A stretch of 64,000 bases of DNA from Pseudoalteromonas rubra (GCF_000238295.3 NZ_AHCD03000035.1:248001-312000), one strand, 5' to 3'. Positions 34,144 to 42,900 are shown, counted from the first letter of the stretch. Program-made: numbers and translations. Notes: generated by a model not told the origin, from the letters alone.

Positions 34144-34980
34144 ATGCTAGGTACTACACAGTTTTTAATGATCGAAGAGATCTGTGCCGAAGGGGCCTAT
34201 CTGGACGGCAAAGAACAGGGCGATGTTTTCTTGCCGCTCAAAGAGCTACCCGACCACCTCGAAGCGGGTGACAACGTTGAAGTGTTTGTTTTCAGTGATA
34301 ACCAGGGTCACCCCTGCGCAACCACGCAAAAACCACTTGCACAACTGGGTGAATTCGCCCTGCTACGTGCAAAACAAATCAATAAAGTAGGTGCCTTCTT
34401 AGACCTTGGGATTAGTAAAGACGTCTTGGCTCCATACAACGAGCAAAAACCAAAAATGCGAGAAGGATACAGCTATCTGGTCAAGCTCTATCTGGATAAC
34501 GCCAGTAAGCGTTTATGCGCATCAAGTAACCTAGGGAAATTTTTAAATAAGACGCCCGCGCAGTACAAGAAATTTGAGCAGGTTGACTTAATTGTCGCCG
34601 CTAAAACTGACCTAGGCTACAAAGTCATCGTCAACGAACAGCACTTTGGCATGGTATTTTTCAATACTGTATTTAAGCGTATGTATATTGGTCAGCGCAT
34701 GACGGGTTATGTAAAACAAGTTCACGAAGATGATAAGATTGATATCTTACTTGAAAAACCTGGCATGGATAAAATCTCAGAGTTGGGCGAACAGATCCTT
34801 AAAAAGTTGGAAGATAACAATGGGTTTCTGCCACTTGGTGACAAATCAGACCCAGAGCTGATTAAGAAAACCTTCTCCACCAGCAAAGCTAACTTTAAAA
34901 AAGCCATCGGTGGTTTATTCAAACAAGAGAAAATCCAAATTGAAGCGACTTCGATCTCTCTCGTTAGAACCAAAAAGTAA
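34144..34980 (+). CDS. CvfB-family S1-type RNA-binding protein
   Basis: 278 residues. Repeated S1-like beta-barrels: EEICAEGAYLDGKEQGDVFLPLKEL near the start, KVGAFLDLGISKDVLAP around 85-105, and the MVFFNTVFKRMYIGQRMTGYVKQV region, with a winged-helix-like C-terminus (DPELIKKTFSTSKANFKKAIGGL). Family members bind RNA and affect virulence or translation in firmicutes. Co-transcription with the helicase suggests a shared RNA role. Confidence 0.87.
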   Translation: MLGTTQFLMIEEICAEGAYLDGKEQGDVFLPLKELPDHLEAGDNVEVFVFSDNQGHPCATTQKPLAQLGEFALLRAKQINKVGAFLDLGISKDVLAPYNEQKPKMREGYSYLVKLYLDNASKRLCASSNLGKFLNKTPAQYKKFEQVDLIVAAKTDLGYKVIVNEQHFGMVFFNTVFKRMYIGQRMTGYVKQVHEDDKIDILLEKPGMDKISELGEQILKKLEDNNGFLPLGDKSDPELIKKTFSTSKANFKKAIGGLFKQEKIQIEATSISLVRTKK

Positions 34981-35032
34981 GATTTAACACAACCTTAATT
35001 TTACACCAAGATTAAATTTCCCTAATATGAAT

Positions 35033-35061
35033 ACGCGTTTGTTAATTAGGTACAAACGCGT
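35033..35061 (+). repeat. Inverted repeat before small secreted gene
   Basis: ACGCGTTTG/CAAACGCGT perfect 9-bp arms with an 11-base loop, extended outside by GAAT/ATTC. It lies 25 bases before the next start codon and lacks a T-run: either a leader hairpin or an operator. Confidence 0.45.
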
Positions 35062-35085
35062 TCAATATTCATAAGGAAATTTATA

Positions 35086-35517
35086 ATGAAAATTCTAAAA
35101 ACATCGTTAATTCTGGCCACTCTTACTCTGACAAGTGCAGCTCAGGCAGCGTCTCTGGGCGTTAGTATAGAAGAGCAGCCTCGTCCTGGTGTTCCACAAG
35201 CACGCCATACAACCATTTCGGTTGGTGATGCCTATTCACAAAACCAAAATGCGAAATTTAATTTCAGTGTTTCTAACTACAATATTAATTTGTCCTGGAC
35301 AACCAATAGTGGTGCAACGGGTGGGTGCAACATCTATTACGATGTTAACAAAGACAGCTCAACTAATTTCAACGATCAGGTTGCAAAACGTCAATATGAC
35401 ACAACTAAAGCAATCCTCACCAATCTAAAGCAAGGCGACGAGCTATTCATTCAGTCTGCATTTGGACGCGACAATGATCCGTGTGAAGTGACTTTAAGAC
35501 ACAACATTAGCCTGTGA
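35086..35517 (+). CDS. Small secreted protein of unknown function
   Basis: 143 residues; clear signal peptide (LILATLTLTSAAQA, cleavage near 22). The mature domain is polar and beta-rich with two cysteines (GGCNIYYDVNKD and DPCEVTLR) that may pair. ATG preceded by AAGGAAA. No family recognised. The gene is bracketed by an inverted repeat upstream and a hairpin downstream, so it is its own transcription unit. Confidence 0.62.
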   Translation: MKILKTSLILATLTLTSAAQAASLGVSIEEQPRPGVPQARHTTISVGDAYSQNQNAKFNFSVSNYNINLSWTTNSGATGGCNIYYDVNKDSSTNFNDQVAKRQYDTTKAILTNLKQGDELFIQSAFGRDNDPCEVTLRHNISL

Positions 35518-35526
35518 TCTGTCACT

Positions 35527-35548
35527 ATGGCGCACTATCGTGCGCCAT
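35527..35548 (+). terminator. Terminator after small secreted gene
   Basis: ATGGCGCAC/GTGCGCCAT perfect 9-bp stem with TATC loop, followed by only TTT. Strong stem, weak tail. Confidence 0.6.
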
Positions 35549-35557
35549 TTAAGCTTG

Positions 35558-35578
35558 TTGGTTAATCTGATTAACCAA
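35558..35578 (-). terminator. Hairpin at the end of the acetyltransferase gene
   Basis: TTGGTTAAT/ATTAACCAA perfect 9-bp arms with CTG loop. It overlaps the stop of the minus-strand acetyltransferase gene and sits beside the hairpin at 35527-35548; together they separate convergent genes. Confidence 0.45.
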
Positions 35579-36422
35579 TTTCAAAAGACGTCACGCCAAA
35601 TGTTTCCTCCACACCAATAGATGGAGCCTCTTTGGTATACATTCTCGCCGTGTCAAATACCGCTGTCATGTTGAGTTTTTCAACGAGCGTTAGGGCCTCT
35701 GAATTACACACAGGTACATCAAGAAATACAGCGCTTTCATCTGTTATTTTGGAGCTCAATGCGCCCATAATAGCTTCAGCCTGAGAGGCATTTTTAGCAA
35801 ACAAAGGCGCAATTTTATAGCCCTCCCGGCACTGTCTGATAACCCCTGCCCCCTGTAATTCTCCCTCAATGATCACACCAACAGACAAAGCATTATTCTG
35901 TGCAAGCCATGCACGCCAAAATTCAGTTCTTTGCGCAGGAAAAAGTGGCATTAGAAATTGCGCTATGGTTTCGAAAGGCAAGGTATTAAGGTCTACAAGG
36001 TGCTCTGATCCTTGATCTGCCAGCATATGACTCATACCCTGATAGCGGCGATTGGCATACGCCAGCGCAAAACCAGATTTTCTATAGTTTTCTTGCTGCT
36101 CAACCACCCCATCCAGACCAATATTGCATCCTTCCAACCTGGCCATGGCAGCCTGCCAGATCTTAAGACCAAGCCCCTGACCCCGATATTCAGGTTTGAC
36201 AATATAAAACCCAATAAAGCCAAACGAACTGCTATATTTTACAGCAGAAATCACGGCGACCGGCTCATCATTCAACAGCCCAATGAGGAACCCATGCGGA
36301 TCTGCCTGATAGTAGCAATGTGCATCTTCAAGCCCGGGGTTCCAGCCTTCTTGCGCTGCCCAGTCGATTGCTAAATTCACCTCATCACGGGTCATAGTAC
36401 GAATTGTATACTCTTTATTCAT
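35571..36422 (-). CDS. Two-domain GNAT acetyltransferase (YitH-like)
   Basis: 283 residues. The N-terminal GNAT domain (about 1-135) has the acetyl-CoA loop EYRGQGLGLKIWQAA. The C-terminal half (about 150-283) resembles the Acetyltransf_18 domain, with QNNALSVGVIIEGELQGAGVIRQ and ending in ARMYT. The TMTRDEVNLAIDWAAQEGWNPGLEDA start is typical of this group, close to Bacillus YitH. Substrate unknown; probably a small metabolite or antibiotic-like amine. Monocistronic. Confidence 0.85.
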   Translation of the reverse strand: MNKEYTIRTMTRDEVNLAIDWAAQEGWNPGLEDAHCYYQADPHGFLIGLLNDEPVAVISAVKYSSSFGFIGFYIVKPEYRGQGLGLKIWQAAMARLEGCNIGLDGVVEQQENYRKSGFALAYANRRYQGMSHMLADQGSEHLVDLNTLPFETIAQFLMPLFPAQRTEFWRAWLAQNNALSVGVIIEGELQGAGVIRQCREGYKIAPLFAKNASQAEAIMGALSSKITDESAVFLDVPVCNSEALTLVEKLNMTAVFDTARMYTKEAPSIGVEETFGVTSFEIG

Positions 36423-36574
36423 AGCGCTTGCTCCTTATGTACAGCGATGGCTGACATGACAGTGTATCAGCACTATAAACTTCTGAGTGGGAAAATAAAG
36501 TCCGGCTAGCACTGCTTGCCTTTCAATATCTATGCGCACTGACACTAAATACGGGTAATCACCTGGTCCGGCCA

Positions 36575-36874
36575 CTAGTTGATAAACGCAACGTAATGCC
36601 ACAAATCGGGGTAGAGCCAGCCCAGTGAAACTAAAAAGAGTGAGAAAAGAGCAGCGACCAAGACTATCCATTTAGGATGTAGTTCTTTACCATCCGGGTT
36701 GTCCGGCCCACCAGGTAGCTCTTCTGGTAAATGAATTATTTGGCTAAGAATTATGAACAAGCAAAGGCATATCGCACAGAAAAGTAAACTCAACTCAGTA
36801 AAATAAGACAGGACGAATGCCATACAAGGCATGATTAAAGCCGCATTTCTAGCGCTCTGCCAGTACCTGTTCAT
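36575..36874 (-). CDS. Small membrane protein of unknown function
   Basis: 99 residues, with three predicted membrane helices (about 11-27, 28-46, 69-86) and a short polar loop LPEELPGGPDNPDGKELHPK. The layout recalls small proteins of unknown function common in marine gammaproteobacteria; no motif. Start ATG at 36874; a run on the opposite frame to the left is not a gene. Confidence 0.5.
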   Translation of the reverse strand: MNRYWQSARNAALIMPCMAFVLSYFTELSLLFCAICLCLFIILSQIIHLPEELPGGPDNPDGKELHPKWIVLVAALFSLFLVSLGWLYPDLWHYVAFIN

Positions 36875-37190
36875 CAGGCTAACTCCTCAGATATGAACTA
36901 GTTATCGCATCAAACTAAGCACCCTAATGTGCGTTGCCGAGGTAAGATTGGGTGCTACCACAATACCAGTCGGATTGAGCCGCACTCAATAAGTTTTTCA
37001 CATGAGAATATCTTTACAGCAGAGTGCTAGAGCTGCAACGACATACTTTCCTTGCTGTAAATAACCAATACTATCAATCATTGTTACTTGGCAACCCGCC
37101 GTGAAAACCAACGCGCCAATTGATACTTTACCCTGCTAAAGGGTACCGATATAATGCCCAACTTTTAAACAGTGAAAACCTAAAAAATAT
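36875..37190. other. Gene-free spacer
   Basis: No gene found. The right end carries the candidate promoter at 37127-37155. The rest holds no hairpin or repeat that I can support. Confidence 0.5.
37127..37155 (+). promoter_or_regulatory. Candidate promoter with operator-like repeat in spacer
   Basis: TTTACC (37127-37132), 17-base spacer and a perfect TATAAT (37150-37155), 35 bases before the lipoprotein gene. The -35 and spacer contain the inverted repeat TACCCT/AGGGTA (about 37129-37145), a plausible repressor site. Confidence 0.5.
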
Positions 37191-38099
37191 ATGAAAAAGC
37201 TACTACTTATAAGCTCTATCGGCTTGATTTTGCAAGGGTGCTCGGGAATGAAGAACATTCCTATGACACAAGAAACACGGGATGCCGCAAAGCAAACCAA
37301 TACTTACAATTTGGTACTACAAGATGAAGTCAGACCCGCTGTCAATTTATCTAATAGTGTCAGTGGCGGTGTTGCAGGTGGCCTGGTTGGCGCATTAGTC
37401 ACTTCTGCCATTGATTCATCCATAAATGAAGACCGAGCGATCGGTGCATTTGGTGTGGCAGCCCCTTTGTTGAACAATACGCTTGATTTGAACTTCCGCA
37501 AGTTGATCGTTGAAGAGTTTAATCCGGTGCTTATCTCTGAGTTTAACGCGCAAGACACCAAAGACAGCGCAGAAACAAAATACCTTAACGATGATAAAGT
37601 CAAAGCACAAATATCTGCCCTGAAAGAGGGTGAGGCTGCGCTTTACCTTTTCACCCACTATCAGTTCTTTGATAATTTCAAAGTCGTTTTGTTTGAAACA
37701 AACGCGACACTCTATGTGGCTAAGCAAGGCAAGGTCTCTGTTTCAAAGCCTGCGTACCGAAACTCATTTACCTATATTTCTGACAATGTAGGTAACGGTG
37801 GTATGGATTCAATCCGTCTATGGAATGATAACAACGCAGATTTATACAGAACAACAGTCAGTACAGCATTGTCTGAGATTAGAGAAATGCTGGAACATGA
37901 TATTAAAGTGGCTCAGGAAGAGTCATGTATTACCGGTACCAAATATATCCGATATAACGCATTAGGTGAGATGAAAAGCTCAGGCAAGATTACAGAGCGA
38001 GAGGGAAATCGGGTTCAAATCAGAGATAAAAATGGTTCACTGGTTAATTTGGCCGACAACTTACTTGTTAAAGAATTACCGAAAGAATGTAAGGCGTAA
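37191..38099 (+). CDS. Lipoprotein of unknown function with glycine zipper
   Basis: 302 residues. Lipoprotein signal with lipobox LQGC at residues 14-17. A glycine-rich stretch SGGVAGGLVGALVTSAID (about 63-80) may be a glycine zipper for membrane association or packing. The C-terminal part (about 240-300) with KYIRYNALGEMKSSGKI has no recognised family. The next gene begins 3 bases after its stop, so the two are co-translated. Confidence 0.65.
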   Translation: MKKLLLISSIGLILQGCSGMKNIPMTQETRDAAKQTNTYNLVLQDEVRPAVNLSNSVSGGVAGGLVGALVTSAIDSSINEDRAIGAFGVAAPLLNNTLDLNFRKLIVEEFNPVLISEFNAQDTKDSAETKYLNDDKVKAQISALKEGEAALYLFTHYQFFDNFKVVLFETNATLYVAKQGKVSVSKPAYRNSFTYISDNVGNGGMDSIRLWNDNNADLYRTTVSTALSEIREMLEHDIKVAQEESCITGTKYIRYNALGEMKSSGKITEREGNRVQIRDKNGSLVNLADNLLVKELPKECKA

Positions 38100-38102
38100 A
38101 CA

Positions 38103-38666
38103 ATGAAAAAACTAACAACTCTTTTGCTTCCTCTTGCACTACTTTCAGCGAATGCTCTGGCTGTTGTCGACGTAGAGATGAAAGTGAGCAAGCTCCCAAA
38201 AAAGGTAAGTAAAGCGCATCAACAAATCGCAGCTAAACTTGCCGATTCTAAATGCACCTATGTTGTAAACCCCGTTTCAGACATCCGCCAAAACAAGGAT
38301 GCAATCAGCTGGAAAGTGAACGCAACAGGTGTTCAGCAATGGTTTAATACTGTGCATCAGAATGTTGTGACTCCCCTGCTCCCAGAAACAACTAAAGATA
38401 TCGTTGTTGAAGTCACACCAAAATTGAACATGCTATATACCTATAACGAACAGTTAAATATTAATGGTATGGCGGTATCTACAGTGGGTTACTCTATTAA
38501 CGGTAAGCCTGCTGGCCAATATCATGTCAGAGGGTTTAACTCAGACTCTAACTGGGCAAATGGAGACAGCGAATTTGTGGGATCAGCAGAACACGCTGCT
38601 CAGCATATGATCACACGCATTCTGGAAAAACTGCCAGAAATTTGTAACAACGCTGAATCAGCATAA
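38103..38666 (+). CDS. Periplasmic protein of unknown function
   Basis: 187 residues; signal peptide ending near NALA (residue 20). The mature protein has a conserved-looking HAAQHMITRILEKLPEIC end and a single cysteine pair (SKCTYVV, EICNNA). No family recognised. Tight operon with the lipoprotein at 37191; they probably act together at the periplasmic or outer membrane face. Closed by a terminator at 38677. Confidence 0.62.
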   Translation: MKKLTTLLLPLALLSANALAVVDVEMKVSKLPKKVSKAHQQIAAKLADSKCTYVVNPVSDIRQNKDAISWKVNATGVQQWFNTVHQNVVTPLLPETTKDIVVEVTPKLNMLYTYNEQLNINGMAVSTVGYSINGKPAGQYHVRGFNSDSNWANGDSEFVGSAEHAAQHMITRILEKLPEICNNAESA

Positions 38667-38676
38667 TTATCGCTAA

Positions 38677-38705
38677 AGCAAAGGGCTGCGACACAGTCCT
38701 TTGCT
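38677..38705 (+). terminator. Terminator after lipoprotein operon
   Basis: AGCAAAGGGCTG/CAGTCCTTTGCT 12-bp stem with one G-T pair and a CGACA loop, followed by TGTTT. Confidence 0.7.
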
Positions 38706-38894
38706 TGTTTACACAAGATCGCAATTCCCGCCTCCTTTCACATCAAACAAGGGTTGGATGAACTTACTAGGTACATCTTCCGGATAACCCATACTCAACT
38801 CAAAGTAATCTGATCTGTGTAATACTCAGTAATGGTAACTTCTTGTCATTGCTCTACAGTAGAAAGGACCGTCTCGATATTGAAAGGAATTGTT

Positions 38895-40181
38895 ATGCAC
38901 CCCCTTAAGCTTTCTTTGATCACAGCTGCCATCACAACATTACTGGCCTGCTCCACTGAGCCCACAGGTTCAGACGATGCGGCTTACAATCAGGACCCCT
39001 TGTTTTGTCCGGCGAATATTAAATGGGTCACAAACCCCGACAACCCACCGAGTGAAATTCCTGGTGGTGGGCAAAACTTGTGTCAGTTTTATCAATTCTC
39101 CTGGCAATGGTTTATTGCTTTGGTGAATGCACCAGATGGTAATGAACGTACCTTTTTGAATGAAGAACGCTATCGTATATTCCTCGGTGGTGGTCAGGAT
39201 TCCTGTGCCCCTAATACATTGCAATCTAAGTTATTTGTCAGGGGTGATAAAGATCCCCATACCACAGACGAAGACTTTAAAGCGCCCCATGAAATGAATC
39301 AGGCATTGAACAATGCCGTATTGTACGACCAGAATGGCAACATAGTGTTGTACGAAACTCGGTTTGATAGTGGTATGTGTGACGTCGCTCAAAGTTCACA
39401 GACATTACCAGCCGGAACAACAGAGATTAAAACATCCTGGCGCAAGATCAGTGAAAAAGACCGGCCTAACTACGTCTGGGTAAAATCAGATACGAATAAC
39501 AATGGAGAGCTGGATGCTGATGAACTATATGGCATGGTAGGCTTCCATTTAGTCATTAGCACTCCAGATCACCCAGAGTTTATCTGGGCTACCTTTGAGC
39601 ACAAATACAATGCACCGGATTGTCAAAAGACCAACCAGCCCATTTCAGACTGGAGCTTTGCCAGCGAACAATGTACTGCCTCATTGCCTACCCCGGATAC
39701 AAACTGTAAATTCAACAAAACCTTTGATCCTAAGGAGAAAGGGGATTCACCGTTAGTGGGCATACCCACTGAAGTGTGTCAGGTTTATGCGCAGGGAACA
39801 GCAGAAGGAGACAATCAGGCTGAACATAACCGGGCAAACATTATCTCCCTCAATGAGCAGTTAAATAAAGTGTTCAAGCGTATGCCTACCTACAATTCGC
39901 TGCGTGTGCTCGCCAAATATGAGCTAGTGGGTGGGCTCTGGTTGAATGATGTCACTCAGCCCTCCAGCAACCGCGACAATCAGCGCGGCTCCATTCAGCT
40001 TGCCAACACCACCATGGAAACCAACGCACAACAAGGACGCAAGTTCCATGAAGTTATCTATACGGGACCACACAACCTGACACCCGCGACGAACTGCTTT
40101 GACTGCCATACTTATTCAGGCCCAGCCAAAAATGCCGACGTTAGCCATATTTTTAATTATATACATGGCTCTTCCAAATAA
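38895..40181 (+). CDS. Lipoprotein with C-terminal haem motif and EF-hand-like loop
   Basis: 428 residues from the ATG at 38895, with AAGGAA upstream; an earlier in-frame start would give a poor N-terminus. Lipoprotein signal with lipobox LLAC. A calcium-loop-like DTNNNGELDADE (199-210) and a single c-type haem motif C401-F-D-C404-H405 near the end are visible. Segments WATFEHKYNAPDC and LANTTMETN recall a family of large single-haem exported proteins known to me only as hypothetical cytochrome-like. Redox role is likely but unproven; many further cysteines could form disulfides. Confidence 0.75.
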   Translation: MHPLKLSLITAAITTLLACSTEPTGSDDAAYNQDPLFCPANIKWVTNPDNPPSEIPGGGQNLCQFYQFSWQWFIALVNAPDGNERTFLNEERYRIFLGGGQDSCAPNTLQSKLFVRGDKDPHTTDEDFKAPHEMNQALNNAVLYDQNGNIVLYETRFDSGMCDVAQSSQTLPAGTTEIKTSWRKISEKDRPNYVWVKSDTNNNGELDADELYGMVGFHLVISTPDHPEFIWATFEHKYNAPDCQKTNQPISDWSFASEQCTASLPTPDTNCKFNKTFDPKEKGDSPLVGIPTEVCQVYAQGTAEGDNQAEHNRANIISLNEQLNKVFKRMPTYNSLRVLAKYELVGGLWLNDVTQPSSNRDNQRGSIQLANTTMETNAQQGRKFHEVIYTGPHNLTPATNCFDCHTYSGPAKNADVSHIFNYIHGSSK

Positions 40182-40194
40182 CGCCCCTGCGTCA

Positions 40195-40223
40195 GTGATA
40201 ACCTGAGTCGTTCAGGTTATCAC
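40195..40223 (+). terminator. Hairpin after cytochrome-like lipoprotein
   Basis: GTGATAACCTGA/TCAGGTTATCAC perfect 12-bp stem with GTCGT loop, 13 bases after the stop. Strong stem but no T-run. Confidence 0.6.
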
Positions 40224-40340
40224 CTGCCAAACCAAAAATAATTGCTAAAACATGTATTAACCCTGTGTTTTATCTGTGTTTAAACAGCGATTTTAAGTCT
40301 AAAATAAGCTTAATCTCAGTAATATCCGATGAGGAAAATC

Positions 40341-40814
40341 ATGATTGAACAAGGGAAAGCCTTACCTAAGACAACATTAAGTGAATTGACGGCAGATGGC
40401 ATGGTCACACATCACAGCGACGTTCTGTTTGCAGAGAAAAAAGTTGTCTTGTTTGCACTACCTGGCGCGTTTACACCAACCTGCTCTGCAGCCCATTTAC
40501 CTGGTTACGTCGCTCTGGCCGACAAGATCAAAGCCAAAGGTGTCGATATCATAGCGTGTGTATCTGTAAACGATGCGTTTGTGATGAAAGCCTGGGGAGA
40601 CGCACATAATGCGAGTGAAATTATGATGCTGGGTGACGGCGATGCCAGCTTTACTAAAGCATTGGGGCTGGATATGGACACTGAAGGGTTTGGCGGGATC
40701 CGCTCACAGCGCTATGCCATGATAATCGATAATGGTGTAGTGACAGAGCTTCTGGTTGAAGCACCGAAAACCTTTGAGGTCAGTAAAGCAGAAGTGATCC
40801 TTGAAAAATTGTAA
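40341..40814 (+). CDS. Peroxiredoxin, Prx5-like
   Basis: 157 residues from the ATG at 40341, which has GAGGA 5 bases upstream; an ATG four codons earlier lies inside that ribosome site. The peroxidatic Cys48 is in PGAFTPTCSAAHLPGY, the hallmark of the Prx5 subfamily. It reduces hydroperoxides using thiols such as glutathione or glutaredoxin. No resolving-cysteine or fused glutaredoxin domain. Cytoplasmic, single gene with its own terminator. Confidence 0.93.
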   Translation: MIEQGKALPKTTLSELTADGMVTHHSDVLFAEKKVVLFALPGAFTPTCSAAHLPGYVALADKIKAKGVDIIACVSVNDAFVMKAWGDAHNASEIMMLGDGDASFTKALGLDMDTEGFGGIRSQRYAMIIDNGVVTELLVEAPKTFEVSKAEVILEKL

Positions 40815-40834
40815 TATACACTGACAAGTCATAA

Positions 40835-40852
40835 GGGAGTGTCGGCACTCTC
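40835..40852 (+). terminator. Terminator of peroxiredoxin gene
   Basis: GGGAGTG/CACTCTC stem with one G-T pair and TCGG tetraloop, followed by TTTTG. Confidence 0.75.
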
Positions 40853-41026
40853 TTTTGTATTCCAGCTGTTATCCTTTTTTACTTTCCCACCATATTAAAA
40901 CACAATAAACTAATGCAAAAAGTCAGGTCACAACTCTGAGAATCATTGATGACTGTTGCGCGCTCTGCTATCGATACATGATGTGCATTTCAGCAGCGCT
41001 TCAATCACAAGCCTGACAGCTTAATC

Positions 41027-41641
41027 ATGAGAGCCCAGACGCTACAGGTTTACCTAATGCAGATTAACATTGAACATGGTTGGGATATCATACACAGTCA
41101 AACCATTGCGCAAATTTACGACGATGCGTTTGGTGCTAAACTTGCCCCTGCTATCCCCGACAAAGCAAAGCGGCTCGACTTGCTAGCACATTGTTTTATG
41201 CCAGAGTATTCCTCTGTCGCTTTCGATAGCGGCCAGCCAGTCGGAATCGCAGGCTTTAGTGACCGAAATGGCGCGCTCACAGCGGGCATAAAGTTAACAG
41301 GGTTATTCAGGCGCCTTGGTATTGTTGGGGGAATGCGTGCTTGCGTTATTCTTAGTTTATACGAACGCAAGCCAAAACCACGGGAGTTAGTTATGGATGG
41401 TATCGCGACTAAAGAATCTCATCGTGGCAAAGGCATCGGCACTCAGTTACTGGACAGCATTATCAGTTATGCGCAGGCACATAACTACTCATCCATCCGC
41501 CTGGATGTTATCAACACTAATCCCAGAGCAAGAAAGCTCTACGAGGCCAAAGGTTTTGTCCCAGTTAAGACGGACTACTTTCCTTACCTAAACTGGCTAG
41601 TCGGCTTTTCAGGATCAACCACCATGCGATTAATTCTCTAG
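41027..41641 (+). CDS. GNAT acetyltransferase
   Basis: 204 residues. The acetyl-CoA loop is ESHRGKGIGTQLLDSI (about 126-141), followed by LDVINTNPRARKLYEAKGF, the standard C-terminal block. N-terminal part is less conserved. The start is uncertain: ATG at 41027 and ATG at 41060 (MQINIEHGWD) both lack good ribosome sites. Substrate unknown. Monocistronic. Confidence 0.82.
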   Translation: MRAQTLQVYLMQINIEHGWDIIHSQTIAQIYDDAFGAKLAPAIPDKAKRLDLLAHCFMPEYSSVAFDSGQPVGIAGFSDRNGALTAGIKLTGLFRRLGIVGGMRACVILSLYERKPKPRELVMDGIATKESHRGKGIGTQLLDSIISYAQAHNYSSIRLDVINTNPRARKLYEAKGFVPVKTDYFPYLNWLVGFSGSTTMRLIL

Positions 41642-41760
41642 GACAATCCGAAGATCCCTCACTTATCAACACATGATGTCGATTCGGAAAACGCTAAAGG
41701 CCAACAATTTCCAGCAACCGCGTAACGTGTCCACAATAAACGCGACTTCCCCCTGTTCAG

Positions 41761-42900
41761 TCAAAGTGAGTTTTGTTTTCCGCCGATAAGAGATAACAAC
41801 TGCTCGCCAGCCATAATAGCATTGCTCTCCCCGGCAAACACGTTATCGGTTTTACGCTCAACAAACACCTCATTCAACCAACTACTGATATCTTTGTTAA
41901 ACATCAGCAAAAATTCAATGGGAAAAGACGGATCCGTTGCCTGGCTGTCCAAACGCTCAGCAACCTCATCAATCATTAATGCACCGTCATTAAATTCAAT
42001 ACAAAAATACAATGTGTTTGCGAGCTCTTTGTATAGCCGCGCGACATTTTTAAACCGGGCCTCAGAGTAACCGTTAAGCTCTATCAAGCCAGTTTCTGAT
42101 TCCAGCTCATTAAGCGCTCCGACGATAGACTCAACATCATCTTCTTCAATTGGGCTGTCCGCCCAAAAGTCTTCAGCAGTCAGTGCTTGCTTGTTCAATC
42201 GCTGATCTGCGCCTCCTTCCGATGGTTCGTCCAGATCAAAAAACAGCTCATCGAAACTGTTTTCATCTGGTTCCTGATACGGAAAAGCTTCCTGAAATAG
42301 CTCAACGTTGTCTTTCAGGTGCAACCTGCCGTTTAACAACTTAGCACTTCTTTTTAGGGCCCGAAGCACAGAGTCAGAAGCATCGCCAAAGCGATTGCCC
42401 TGACGCGCTGAATCCTGATAAAACTGTTTAAAGACGTCGGTTGATTCGCGTATTTGCCTGACCAGACGACGCATGTTCGTCAGATCTTTTTGCAATGAAA
42501 TATAATGAGTGACCTCTCCTGCCTCATTGGTGATTGCCGAGATATTCCACTCCACTGGATACATTGAGCCATCTTTTCGGTAATTAACTGAAGACCCATA
42601 GAAATAGCCGTTTTCCTCTAGTGCCGGGCTCAATCTGGCTAGGACTCTGCGATTACTTTTGGGCCCCTGTAAAATGGCCGTTGATTGGCCTATTAGTTCT
42701 GCCAGCTCATAGCCTGTATGGCGGCAAAACACCCGATTTGCATAAACAATCCGATAACCGTGGCTACGATCCGCATCTGTGACAACTATGGCATGTTGGG
42801 AGCGCATCAATATTTGTTTGAGTAATTCAATTGGGGAGGAATTCTCTAACAACTGACCAAAAAACAAGGTTTCTTCCATCGATGGATCATTGGTATTCAT
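41761..42900 (-). CDS. PAS-domain protein with unassigned C-terminal region
   Basis: 379 residues from the ATG at 42900. A PAS-PAC unit spans about 30-145, with VYANRVFCRHTGYELAEL, the ILQGPKSNRR block and VNYRKDGSMYPVEWNISAI. The ILQGP block resembles LOV domains, but the photoactive cysteine position is Thr (GQSTAILQ), so light sensing by a flavin adduct is not expected. The rest (150-379) is acidic and helical with no kinase, GGDEF or HTH domain seen, so it is probably an adaptor or sensor that acts by protein contact. Divergent or isolated. Confidence 0.78.
   Translation of the reverse strand: MNTNDPSMEETLFFGQLLENSSPIELLKQILMRSQHAIVVTDADRSHGYRIVYANRVFCRHTGYELAELIGQSTAILQGPKSNRRVLARLSPALEENGYFYGSSVNYRKDGSMYPVEWNISAITNEAGEVTHYISLQKDLTNMRRLVRQIRESTDVFKQFYQDSARQGNRFGDASDSVLRALKRSAKLLNGRLHLKDNVELFQEAFPYQEPDENSFDELFFDLDEPSEGGADQRLNKQALTAEDFWADSPIEEDDVESIVGALNELESETGLIELNGYSEARFKNVARLYKELANTLYFCIEFNDGALMIDEVAERLDSQATDPSFPIEFLLMFNKDISSWLNEVFVERKTDNVFAGESNAIMAGEQLLSLIGGKQNSL

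Noticed and set aside
36435..36671. Minus-strand reading frame overlapping the small membrane protein gene
   Set aside because: It is out of frame with the better-supported membrane protein and lacks a ribosome site.
41761..42900. LOV-type blue-light photoreceptor
   Set aside because: The photoactive Cys of the LOV motif is Thr here, and no output domain of a known photoreceptor follows.
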